The position numbers and the translations under genes were made by a program. The notes under the pieces were generated by a model that was given only the letters and a program-made list of their open reading frames with translations, had not been told where the DNA came from and did no database searches. From the NCBI GenBank assembly GCA_003649845.1, contig QMTB01000071.1, positions 1 to 7,588 of the forward strand: a stretch of DNA of 7,588 nucleotides. Reading direction: 5' to 3'. This document shows positions 1 to 7,069 of this stretch, in pieces. Source of the stretch: Thermoplasmata archaeon (GTDB lineage Archaea; Thermoplasmatota; E2; DHVEG-1). Within the stretch, counting starts at the first letter, position 1. Every line of letters starts with the position of its first letter.

Positions 1-67
1 ATATGATATTTATCTATAATAATTGTTAAATATATATTATGATATTTATTAGTGGAGAGAATAGAAT
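1..67 (+). promoter_or_regulatory. Probable promoter and Shine-Dalgarno region of the beta-helix/TIM-barrel gene
   Basis: The stretch is almost pure A/T. A TATA-like element, TTAAATATATA, lies at 26-36, and a weaker alternative, TTTATCTATAATA, at 9-21. Archaeal transcription usually starts about 25 nt after the box centre, so either gives a short leader of roughly 10-30 nt. A Shine-Dalgarno-like GGAGAG at 54-59 sits 8 nt before the ATG at 68, which supports that start codon. A 12-bp direct repeat, TATGATATTTAT, occurs at 2-13 and 38-49 and flanks the box, but it may be chance in such AT-rich DNA. The exact promoter element is uncertain. Confidence 0.5.
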
Positions 68-2596
68 ATGAGGAGTATTGGTTATATATCTCCTTTGGTC
101 ATTTTCCTATTTATAGTGATGATATTATCAGGAGGGGTGATGAATCATGCTACTGATGGATGTTTTCAAAGAGATAATTCTCTCTCGTTGCATCATTCTG
201 ATAGCATCTATTATGTGGATCAAAATAATCCCAATGCTAGTGATTCTAATCCTGGAACAGAAGATCTACCTTGGTTGACTATACAAAAGGCAGCGGATAC
301 CTTAGAAGCTGGTGACACTGTTTATATTAAAGAAGGGGTATATAATGAACAGGTTATACCTAAAAACTCAGGTGAACCTGGTCAATATATCTCCTATATA
401 GGTTATCCTGGTGATAAAGTAGTAATTAATGGTAGAGATATAGTTTTACCGGATGATCTAATAGGTTTATTCTATATCTCTGATGAAAGTTATATCCGTG
501 TTTCTAATGTAAATATAACAAACGTTGGACATTATATCGATAATGCTGGGATTTTAGTTTATAATTCTCATCATATCATCATTGATGATAACTATATTTA
601 TAATACTACTTCCTCTGGTATAGGAATCTGGGAAAGTAGTGATATCATTGTTGAGGGTAACAAGGTTATTTTAGCTTGCAACGATGGAGAAGAAGAATGT
701 ATAACAATCTCTGCTACCAGTAACTTTGAGGTTAGAAATAATGATGTATATAATAGTGGACCAGGTACTCTTGGTGGTGAAGGTATAGATGTTAAAGAAG
801 GCTCACATGATGGTAGGGTTCATGGGAATAAGGTTTATAATATAAATCGAGTAGGTATCTATATTGACGCCTGGGATAAACATACATATAATGTTGACGT
901 CTATCAGAATATTGTATATAATTGTAGGGATTATGGTTTTGCAGTAGCTTCAGAGAGAGGTGGATTATTAGAAGATGTAAGAATCTACAATAACATTGTA
1001 TATGGTAATAGTGTTTGTGGTATAGGGGTAACTAGCTGGGGTGGAGTAGTTTTTAGACATCCTATGCAGGATATAGAGATAATAAATAATATCTTCTATG
1101 ATAATGGTAGAGGAGATTGGGGTGGAGGGGTATCAATTGAGAATGGAGATGCAGAGGATGTTATTATTAGAAATAATATCTGCAGTCAGAATCTTTTATT
1201 TCAAATACAAGTAGAAGTTGATATTCCTAGTTTGAAAGTAGATCATAACTTAATCGATGGATATAGAGGTTATGATGATGAGATCTATGGTGACGACTAT
1301 GTTGAGGGGGACCCATTATTTATAAACCCTATAAAGGGTGATTTCCATTTAATGAAAGGTTCACCTGCTATCGATAACGGCTCTTCTATCGCTGCTCCAA
1401 TAGATGATTTTGATGGAAACTATAGACCTCATATGAAAGGTTATGATATCGGTGCTTTTGAATATCCAAGAACTAGATATTATGGAGTAGATACAATAGA
1501 TAGAGAAGATTTTTCATTTCTAAAAAACTATTTTAAAGGAAACGTAGCTGGTGTTGCATTGGAATGTAATATCGAGAAATGGGAGAATACTCTACGGGAA
1601 GCAGAAAAAAATGATATCAAACTCATTATATGGCCTATTGGTCATGGACATCAATATACTCCTTGGAAGTGGAATGGTACAGATTGGGATATCTCCGAGG
1701 GGTTAGAAGTTTTAGAATATGCAGAAAACTATGTTACCAATGGTGGGAAAGCGCTATTAGCTATATTAATGTCACATGAACCTTTCTGGAATGATGGAAA
1801 TCCTTTTACAACAGATCAGATGAAACAACTTTATTCTAAACTTAAAAAATTTGCTCCTCATGTAAAACTATATGTTGCCTTTGGTTGCCTCTCATGTTTT
1901 GATGAAAACCCAAATACCAGGATTGAAAATGGGATCGCTGATATAGCAGGTATATGGTTACATTGTTTTGGTGGAATGGAAGGAAATATAGAGGATGCAT
2001 TAGAGAGAATAGATAGAGACTATGAACTTATAGAGAAGAAAAACTTGGATATGCAGCTATTTTTTGCTATACAAACATTCGGTATAAAAGGTACAAAATA
2101 TAGGATGCCATCTGCATCTGAGATGTTAGAATTTGGTACTATGGTTTTTGAGAAGAATAAACTCGATGGTATCTTTTGGTATCCATGGGGTAACCCTGCT
2201 AGTTATACAGAATGGCTAAAGAAGGATAGATATGATGAAAATGGTAATGATAGATGGAGTATTGTGAGATATCTCTCAGATGTTTATATGAATCATAGTG
2301 AGAGTTTATATGTAGATATAGTTAAACCATCTAATAATGTATATTTTATGGATAATGAATTGATGTCTTTTAGTTATCCTCTAATTATAGGTGGGATAAC
2401 TATCATGGTAGATGTCTCAGATAATATTGATAAAGTAGAATTCTATATAGACAACAATCTTAGGTATACTGATAATAACCCTCCATTTTCTTGGTTCTGG
2501 AGTGAACAATCTTTTGGTATACATAACATAAAGGTTTTAGGTTACAATCAAAGCGGAGTGTATATGGATACCCTTAATGTTATAAGGATGACATGA
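68..2596 (+). CDS. Exported beta-helix protein with TIM-barrel-like and C-terminal Ig-like domains
   Basis: This 842-residue protein is probably a secreted or surface carbohydrate-active protein; its substrate is not identifiable. Residues 1-30 look like an export signal: R2, then a hydrophobic run from about 7 to 24. Residues about 45-468 form a right-handed parallel beta-helix. It opens like DUF1565-type proteins (YYVDQNNPNASDSNPGT, then GDTVYIKEGVY at 82-92), has repeated 'IxNNIxY' rungs and a conserved-looking IDAWDKHT at 266-273, and closes with GDPLF...GSPAIDNG...DIGAFEYP, as seen in 'choice-of-anchor Q' beta-helix proteins. From residue 470 to about 748 a different fold begins, with alternating strands and helices suggesting a TIM barrel. 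It has HEPFW (E571 in a position like a clan GH-A acid/base), AIQTFG (Q669) where a nucleophile Glu might be expected, and a terminal IFWYPWGNP strand. Residues 749-842 are an Ig-like module shared with the next gene. There is no C-terminal membrane anchor. The Shine-Dalgarno at 54-59 supports the start. It is probably co-transcribed with the GH39-like gene downstream. The domain folds are inferred by eye; catalytic activity is unproven. Confidence 0.8.
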   Translation: MRSIGYISPLVIFLFIVMILSGGVMNHATDGCFQRDNSLSLHHSDSIYYVDQNNPNASDSNPGTEDLPWLTIQKAADTLEAGDTVYIKEGVYNEQVIPKNSGEPGQYISYIGYPGDKVVINGRDIVLPDDLIGLFYISDESYIRVSNVNITNVGHYIDNAGILVYNSHHIIIDDNYIYNTTSSGIGIWESSDIIVEGNKVILACNDGEEECITISATSNFEVRNNDVYNSGPGTLGGEGIDVKEGSHDGRVHGNKVYNINRVGIYIDAWDKHTYNVDVYQNIVYNCRDYGFAVASERGGLLEDVRIYNNIVYGNSVCGIGVTSWGGVVFRHPMQDIEIINNIFYDNGRGDWGGGVSIENGDAEDVIIRNNICSQNLLFQIQVEVDIPSLKVDHNLIDGYRGYDDEIYGDDYVEGDPLFINPIKGDFHLMKGSPAIDNGSSIAAPIDDFDGNYRPHMKGYDIGAFEYPRTRYYGVDTIDREDFSFLKNYFKGNVAGVALECNIEKWENTLREAEKNDIKLIIWPIGHGHQYTPWKWNGTDWDISEGLEVLEYAENYVTNGGKALLAILMSHEPFWNDGNPFTTDQMKQLYSKLKKFAPHVKLYVAFGCLSCFDENPNTRIENGIADIAGIWLHCFGGMEGNIEDALERIDRDYELIEKKNLDMQLFFAIQTFGIKGTKYRMPSASEMLEFGTMVFEKNKLDGIFWYPWGNPASYTEWLKKDRYDENGNDRWSIVRYLSDVYMNHSESLYVDIVKPSNNVYFMDNELMSFSYPLIIGGITIMVDVSDNIDKVEFYIDNNLRYTDNNPPFSWFWSEQSFGIHNIKVLGYNQSGVYMDTLNVIRMT
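2432..2500 (+). repeat. Ig-module DNA repeat, copy 1
   Basis: This is the core of the C-terminal Ig-like domain (KVEFYIDNNLRYTD...PFSWFW). It aligns without gaps to 5160-5228 at a constant offset of 2728 nt. By direct comparison 62 of 69 positions match, including 32 consecutive identical bases (2432-2463) and 15 more at 2486-2500. Identity falls to about half in the 31 bases just upstream, so the near-identical patch is bounded. Confidence 0.9.
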
Positions 2597-2610
2597 TAAA
2601 GAAGGTGTAG

Positions 2611-2730
2611 GTGATAAGTTTGTTTAATGAAGAATACTGGGATTGTAGCATTAACCCTCATAATCTGGTGTTCCTACTCCTCCAAATGTTAGAAAATCCT
2701 CAAACTAAAGAAAAGGGGGATGAATGTTAA
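2611..2730 (+). CDS. Possible 39-residue small ORF between the two exported proteins (low confidence)
   Basis: A GTG at 2611, directly after an in-frame TAG (2608-2610), opens 39 codons ending at TAA 2728-2730. The product would begin MISLFNEEYWDCSINPHN, then a leucine-rich stretch, then a charged KEKGDEC end. A weak Shine-Dalgarno-like GAAGGTG lies at 2601-2607, closer than ideal to the GTG. The stop overlaps the preferred start of the next gene as TAATG, an arrangement typical of translational coupling, and the next gene's Shine-Dalgarno lies inside this ORF. I recognise no family and see no signal or membrane segment. It may be a chance open frame; otherwise the gap 2597-2729 shows no clear promoter or terminator. 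Confidence 0.2.
   Translation: MISLFNEEYWDCSINPHNLVFLLLQMLENPQTKEKGDEC
2715..2723 (+). promoter_or_regulatory. Ribosome binding site that decides the start of the GH39-like gene
   Basis: GGGGGATGA is a good match to the archaeal GGAGGTGA Shine-Dalgarno. It ends 6 nt before the ATG at 2730, normal spacing, but directly abuts the ATG at 2724, which would be too close. The start at 2730 (MKKISRIAG) is therefore preferred; it also places two lysines at the N-terminus of the signal peptide. Confidence 0.65.
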
Positions 2731-5327
2731 TGAAGAAGATTAGCCGTATAGCGGGAATATGTTTGATGATACTACTAGTTAATACCTCAACGGGATTCTA
2801 TACTATAGGCGTAGCCTATAACGATGTATACATCCAAGATTTACCCTTCACCAAGGTTATAGATAATGCAGAGTCACTTGATAAATGGGTTATCATAGAT
2901 CCAAGTATTATATCATTATCTTTATCCAATGATGCCTATGAGGGTAACCATTCTCTACATATACAAGTGAATCTAGACAACTATAGGAGTCTAATGGAGA
3001 ATAACACAAGAGGGTTTGATGGAATCAAGGATCACCTTGCTATCTACATAGATTTCGATGAACTCCATGTGAACCCAGTGGATTATGATTACCTAGGTTT
3101 CTTCTTTAAATCACCTAATCCTCACTGTAAAACAATAATAGTAGCCTTGGATTCTCCACCAGAGTATGATCGAGAAGCATGGGCTAAATTTGTTTGGAAG
3201 GAAACCATTACTAGTTGGACATTATTCTATGCAGATCTACATCAACCCATGGTACACTGGGGTTACCCCAAGGGGAGTCACCGCTTATATCTATATGTAT
3301 TCCCAGATAACAATTTAACAGAAAAATATATCGATGTCTATATAGATCTACTTGGTTTAGCAGGCAAGGGACTACAGATAGAAACCAATGAGTATAGGAT
3401 GGGTGGAGCACCAGGAGATAATGTTGTATTCCTATTAACAGTGACTAAAACACTTGGTGACAACGAGGATACTTTTAATGTAAATCTCAATACAACGAAC
3501 CTAAAATATATGCATACCTCAACGAGCATATCCTCCTTTAAATTAAGTAGATATCAGAGTAAACAACTCAAGGTTCTAGTAGAGATACCACCTTCTACAC
3601 CTATTGATGAACTTGAGAGTGTAACTGTTGAGATTACATCTAATACAAACTCTGAGATCTCTAAGAGTATCACATTATGGATAAGATGCGAGGATAATAG
3701 AGGATACATCACCATAGATTATACTAAGGAAGAGGGATTGATACAACCAATATGGAGTTATATCTGTCAACTCCCTAGGTTTATATCATCAACTGATTTC
3801 TCAACCCTCATAAACTATATGGAAGAAGCGAATATCACTTGTATAAGAATGGGTTTACCATTGAAAGATGTCTTTCCTATGAGTGGAGATCCTAATGCAA
3901 ACCCAGATGATCCTAGTGAATATGATTTCACTATGATAGATAACATGATAAATAGTTTACCAGATAACTTCAAGTTTATACCCATTGTTACAACTGTACC
4001 AAAAGTGTTTTCTTCTCAACCAGATTCCGATGATTATTCTCGTTATCCACCGGTAGATTATGAGTTGTATGGAGAGTTTGTTAAACATGTAGTGATGCAT
4101 CTAACCACTGGTTGGGCAGATGGATTCCATATGGCGAATAGAATAATATATTGGCAGATTTGGAATGAACCTAATCTTGAGTTGTTTTGGAGAGGAACCC
4201 GGCAGGAATACTTCAAATTATATGAATCAGTGGCATCTAAAATCAAGGAGGTTAATGAATCCTATCTAGTTGGTGGTCCAACAACAGCAGGAGTAGATCT
4301 ACCATATATAAATGCATTCCTAAGTTATATGGATACCCATGGTTGCCCAGTGGATGTAGTTGATTTCCACCACTATTCTAATAACCCTTATGATTTCGCT
4401 TCAGCCGTTAGGGATGTTAAAAATCTATTAGAGAAGTATCCAAGATATAGAGATGCTAAGATTTCGATTTCAGAGTGGAATAGCGCTAGAGACTTTGAGA
4501 TGGATGAGTATGTCCTCAACAACATGAATGGAGCACTCTTTGAGGCAGCAGCATTGATAAGTTTGATAGATAGCGGTGTAACCTATGCATGTCACTATAA
4601 CCTCATTGATAGTAACATGAGTTTCCCTGTTTTCATCCATGGTCCATTTGGTGTATTCTTCTATAGCCCATTGTATCCGAAACCTACTTATTATACTATT
4701 AAAGCATTCAACTATCTCTCAGATACTAGAACAAGGATTAGTAGCTCAGTGGATATAAAACACTTTGATACAATAGCAGGTAAATCAGATGATAAGATAG
4801 TGTTGATAGCAAATAATATGAATTACGGTGATAGTCTACTAGATATCATAGTGAGAAACCTACCATGGAGTAGAATTGAGTATAAGATATATGTGTTAAA
4901 TGAGGATACCTATGAGAATAAAGAAGGATTAAAACTCATATTAGAGGATACATGTCAAGTAGAAGATAATAAAATATCTTTTAGTTTCCATGCCAGTGGT
5001 AAATCCTTATACCTAGTTGAGATCCATAGACTAACAGGTATAAGTATCACCAAACCAAAGAATGGTTTATATGTTTTTGATAAAAAGATAATACCCCTAC
5101 AATATACAATAATAATAGGTGGGGTAACAATAAACGTAGAAACACCAAGAGATACAAACAAAGTAGAATTCTATATAGACAACAATCTTAGATACACTGA
5201 TGATACCTATCCTTTTTCTTGGTTCTGGGATGAACTTGCTACTGGATGGTATAAGTTGAAGGTAGTTGCTTACAATTATAATGAAAGTGCTACAGATGAG
5301 TTAGGGGTTCTAGCATTTAACATATGA
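2730..5327 (+). CDS. Exported multidomain GH39-like glycoside hydrolase with C-terminal Ig-like module
   Basis: This 865-residue protein probably hydrolyses glycosidic bonds outside the cell by the retaining clan GH-A mechanism; the substrate cannot be read from sequence (GH39 includes beta-xylosidases and alpha-L-iduronidases). Residues 1-29 form an export signal: MKK, hydrophobic core about 7-18, possible cleavage after VA. Residues about 38-215 look like a jelly-roll carbohydrate-binding domain (ESLDKW...EGNHSLHIQV...YIDLLGLAG). Residues about 217-325 resemble an Ig/NEW3-type beta-sandwich. The TIM barrel spans about 328-690, with CIRMG at the second strand (R373), WNEPN at 478-482 giving the putative acid/base E480, FHHY at 546-549, and ISEWNS giving the putative nucleophile E582. 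The 102-residue spacing fits the clan. A short beta-sandwich follows to about 768, then the Ig-like module at 771-865 shared with the gene upstream. No C-terminal anchor is visible. An alternative ATG at 2724 would add two residues. It is likely in one operon with the upstream gene, as no strong promoter lies between them. Clan GH-A assignment is fairly firm; the GH39 family assignment is less so. Confidence 0.85.
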   Translation: MKKISRIAGICLMILLVNTSTGFYTIGVAYNDVYIQDLPFTKVIDNAESLDKWVIIDPSIISLSLSNDAYEGNHSLHIQVNLDNYRSLMENNTRGFDGIKDHLAIYIDFDELHVNPVDYDYLGFFFKSPNPHCKTIIVALDSPPEYDREAWAKFVWKETITSWTLFYADLHQPMVHWGYPKGSHRLYLYVFPDNNLTEKYIDVYIDLLGLAGKGLQIETNEYRMGGAPGDNVVFLLTVTKTLGDNEDTFNVNLNTTNLKYMHTSTSISSFKLSRYQSKQLKVLVEIPPSTPIDELESVTVEITSNTNSEISKSITLWIRCEDNRGYITIDYTKEEGLIQPIWSYICQLPRFISSTDFSTLINYMEEANITCIRMGLPLKDVFPMSGDPNANPDDPSEYDFTMIDNMINSLPDNFKFIPIVTTVPKVFSSQPDSDDYSRYPPVDYELYGEFVKHVVMHLTTGWADGFHMANRIIYWQIWNEPNLELFWRGTRQEYFKLYESVASKIKEVNESYLVGGPTTAGVDLPYINAFLSYMDTHGCPVDVVDFHHYSNNPYDFASAVRDVKNLLEKYPRYRDAKISISEWNSARDFEMDEYVLNNMNGALFEAAALISLIDSGVTYACHYNLIDSNMSFPVFIHGPFGVFFYSPLYPKPTYYTIKAFNYLSDTRTRISSSVDIKHFDTIAGKSDDKIVLIANNMNYGDSLLDIIVRNLPWSRIEYKIYVLNEDTYENKEGLKLILEDTCQVEDNKISFSFHASGKSLYLVEIHRLTGISITKPKNGLYVFDKKIIPLQYTIIIGGVTINVETPRDTNKVEFYIDNNLRYTDDTYPFSWFWDELATGWYKLKVVAYNYNESATDELGVLAFNI
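5160..5228 (+). repeat. Ig-module DNA repeat, copy 2
   Basis: This is the counterpart of 2432-2500 in the GH39-like gene, with 62 of 69 identical positions and no gaps. The longest exact block is 5160-5191. The identity includes silent codon positions over about ten consecutive codons, so it is tighter than protein-level conservation alone would require. Confidence 0.9.
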
Positions 5328-5357
5328 GAGAAACTGCAAAGGGATGAATATCATTGA

Positions 5358-5363
5358 TTTTTT
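5358..5363 (+). terminator. Oligo-T stretch, possible archaeal terminator of the two-gene unit
   Basis: A run of six T residues lies about 30 nt after the stop of the GH39-like gene, and a second run of six lies at 5446-5451. Archaeal termination commonly occurs at such T-rich tracts without a hairpin. In AT-rich intergenic DNA the signal is weak. Confidence 0.3.
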
Positions 5364-5454
5364 AATATTAAAAGATTCTAGTTGGATATTAGAAATTCTA
5401 GTAATTTATAGGATTAAAATATATTATATATTTCTAACGTTCAGGTTTTTTATA

Positions 5455-5667
5455 GGGAGGAATCTAAACCATAATACCGTTATTAGAGCCATTTCAAAAA
5501 GTTCTCTTAGTGATTGTACCTGGAATGCAAATTATTGATATGATACTCTAAGGATTTCGCTGAGATCAATTCTAGGCAGCATATATTCTCTAAAAAATTC
5601 CTATTTCTTTATTCTATGGGTTAACTTTGATTGGCATCCTGCTAGAGAACCATACGATATACAATAA
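5455..5667 (+). pseudogene. Relict C-terminal tail of a NosD-like beta-helix protein, interrupted by a stop
   Basis: One frame carries what reads as the C-terminal tail of an archaeal beta-helix protein, broken by TGA at 5536-5538. Before the stop it reads NTVIRAISKSSLSD then CTWNANY; after it, YDTLRISLRSILGSI, a short insert, then FFILWVNFDWHPAREPYDIQ and TAA at 5665-5667. This matches feature by feature the tail of the intact minus-strand protein at the end of the window: W-x-x-N-Y-[W], G-x-I, [IP]-W-x-x-x-D, P-A-x-x-P. The stop falls exactly where the conserved Trp of NYW is expected (TGG to TGA), and IPW has become ILW (5611-5619), suggesting loss of constraint. Upstream of about 5455 no further beta-helix coding is recognisable in any plus frame. 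The ATG at 5344 that opens this frame is therefore not taken as a real gene start. The remaining gap, 5328-5454, is AT-rich with no other feature apart from the T-runs. Confidence 0.7.
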
Positions 5668-5687
5668 AATTAGTCTAATCTAACATC

Positions 5688-5703
5688 AAAAGAAGTTATA
5701 AAC
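5688..5703 (+). promoter_or_regulatory. purB promoter (BRE and TATA box), probably giving a leaderless mRNA
   Basis: A purine-rich AAAAGAAG (5688-5695), in the place of the archaeal BRE, directly precedes TTATAAAC (5696-5703). The TATA centre is about 26 nt before the purB ATG at 5726, the normal distance from TATA to transcription start. There is no convincing Shine-Dalgarno before the ATG. Together these suggest that transcription begins at or within a base or two of the start codon. Confidence 0.65.
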
Positions 5704-5725
5704 TATATCATATTTTGGGTTAAAC

Positions 5726-7069
5726 ATGGATCCAGTTTGCCCACTTGATTATCGTTATGGTAGAGTAGAGTTGAAGGAGATTTTTGGCGAGGAGAAACGC
5801 TTACAGTATCTATTAGATGTTGAAGCGGCGCTCGCTAGAGCTCATGCAAAAGTTGGTAACATCCCTAAAGAAGCGGCTGAGGAGATTTCTAGGAAAGCTT
5901 CTATAAAATATGTTAGAATTGAGAGAGTTAAAGAGATTGAAGCTGAGATTAAACATGATATAATGGCTGTTACAAAAGCTCTTGCTGAGGTTTGCAGTGA
6001 AGAAGCAGCGAAATATATACATTTAGGAGCTACTAGTTATGATATCGTTGATACTGCTAATGCTTTACAGTTTGCTGAAGCTACAAAATATATACAGAAT
6101 GGTTTAAGAGAACTTAGAAATACTTTTTTAGATTTAGCTAAAAAATATAGGAAAACCGTTATGGTTGGTAGAACTCATGGGCAGCATACTATTCCTATTA
6201 CCTTCGGTTTGAAAATGGCTGGCTACGCTATGGAAGTAGAGAGGCATCTAGAGAGGATTTTTGAATGTAAAAGTAGAATACTTGTTGGTAAACTCTCTGG
6301 TGCAGTGGGTACAGGTGCTGCTCTCGGTAGATATGCTTTGAAATTACAGGAGGAGATGTTGAAAGAACTTAGACTCGGTATAGAAGATGTTTCTACTCAG
6401 ATTGTATGTAGAGATAGATACAATGAGCTAGTAAGTGTACTAGCTAATATTGCTACTAGCATGGAGAAGTTTGCTACAGAGGTTAGGAATCTTCAGAGAG
6501 ATGAGATAAGTGAGGTAGCAGAGGCTTTTGAAAAGAATAAACAAGTAGGTTCCTCTACTATGCCCCATAAACGTAATCCTATCACCTGCGAACAAATCTG
6601 TGGATTAGCTAGGTTAGTTAGAGGATTTCTTATACCAACTTTTGAGAATTCTATACAGTGGCATGAGAGAGATCTTTGTAATTCTTCTGGAGAGAGGTTT
6701 ATACTACCTCATACCATGATATTAACAGATTGGATTGTATATCAGACTAATAAGGTGTTTAAGAATCTCAGAGTATACCCTGAGAGGATGAAGAAGAATT
6801 TAGAGTTATCTAAAGGTTTACCTATGGCAGAGGCTTTAATGATAAAACTTGTTGAGAAAGGTATGGGTAGAAATGAGGCACATGAACTTATGCGTAGAGT
6901 ATCGCTTAAAGCAGCTGAAGAAGATAAAAGTCTCAAAGAAGTTTTCCTTAGAGAATATAAAGATTTGTTAACAGAAGAAGAAGTTGATTATGCGTTGAAT
7001 CCTGAGGATTATCTAGGTGCAACAGAAGAAATTATTGATAGGGTTATAAAGAAATTAGAGAGAGAATAA
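5726..7069 (+). CDS. purB: Adenylosuccinate lyase
   Basis: This cytoplasmic purine enzyme of the fumarase/aspartase superfamily releases fumarate twice in the pathway: SAICAR to AICAR, and adenylosuccinate to AMP. The 447-residue length is normal for the Bacillus/archaeal-type enzyme. Visible landmarks are SPLDYRYG-like N-terminal residues (CPLDYRYG), KHD at 76-78 (H77, the first conserved histidine), HLGATSYD at 99-106 (phosphate-binding TSxD), GRTHGQHTIP ending at 157 with H154 in the position of the catalytic histidine, and the superfamily signature GSSTMPHKRNP at 275-285, whose serine pair S276/S277 holds the catalytic serine. The C-terminus is helical and charged, as in relatives. All key residues are present, so it should be active as the usual homotetramer. 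Its own promoter at 5688-5703 indicates transcription independent of the exported-protein genes upstream. Its 3' end overlaps the convergent minus-strand gene by 15 bp. The superfamily also includes argininosuccinate lyase and fumarase, but this signature and the N-terminus fit PurB. Confidence 0.97.
   Translation: MDPVCPLDYRYGRVELKEIFGEEKRLQYLLDVEAALARAHAKVGNIPKEAAEEISRKASIKYVRIERVKEIEAEIKHDIMAVTKALAEVCSEEAAKYIHLGATSYDIVDTANALQFAEATKYIQNGLRELRNTFLDLAKKYRKTVMVGRTHGQHTIPITFGLKMAGYAMEVERHLERIFECKSRILVGKLSGAVGTGAALGRYALKLQEEMLKELRLGIEDVSTQIVCRDRYNELVSVLANIATSMEKFATEVRNLQRDEISEVAEAFEKNKQVGSSTMPHKRNPITCEQICGLARLVRGFLIPTFENSIQWHERDLCNSSGERFILPHTMILTDWIVYQTNKVFKNLRVYPERMKKNLELSKGLPMAEALMIKLVEKGMGRNEAHELMRRVSLKAAEEDKSLKEVFLREYKDLLTEEEVDYALNPEDYLGATEEIIDRVIKKLERE

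Noticed and set aside
1..67. AT-rich start with a 12-bp direct repeat as a replication origin or attachment site
   Set aside because: Only two copies, in near-pure A/T sequence and very short. A promoter explains the stretch adequately.
3211..3529. Minus-strand ORFs inside the GH39-like gene (also at 4058-4246 and 4955-5161)
   Set aside because: They lie wholly opposite a well-supported coding gene, have no recognisable domains, and are expected as antisense shadows.
5375..5402. 8-bp direct repeat ATTCTAGT at 5375 and 5395
   Set aside because: Too short and isolated in AT-rich DNA; no further units, so neither a CRISPR nor an operator array is supported.
5344..5538. 64-codon plus-strand ORF starting with ATG after the GH39-like gene
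   Set aside because: Its second half is the conserved tail of a beta-helix protein and the same frame continues past the TGA to 5667. The first half looks like AT-rich noise. It is better described as part of a pseudogene relict.
5813..6022. Minus-strand ORFs inside purB (also at 6742-6936)
   Set aside because: They are antisense to highly conserved PurB coding sequence; composition is serine- and phenylalanine-rich as expected from the reverse of Glu/Lys-rich helices.
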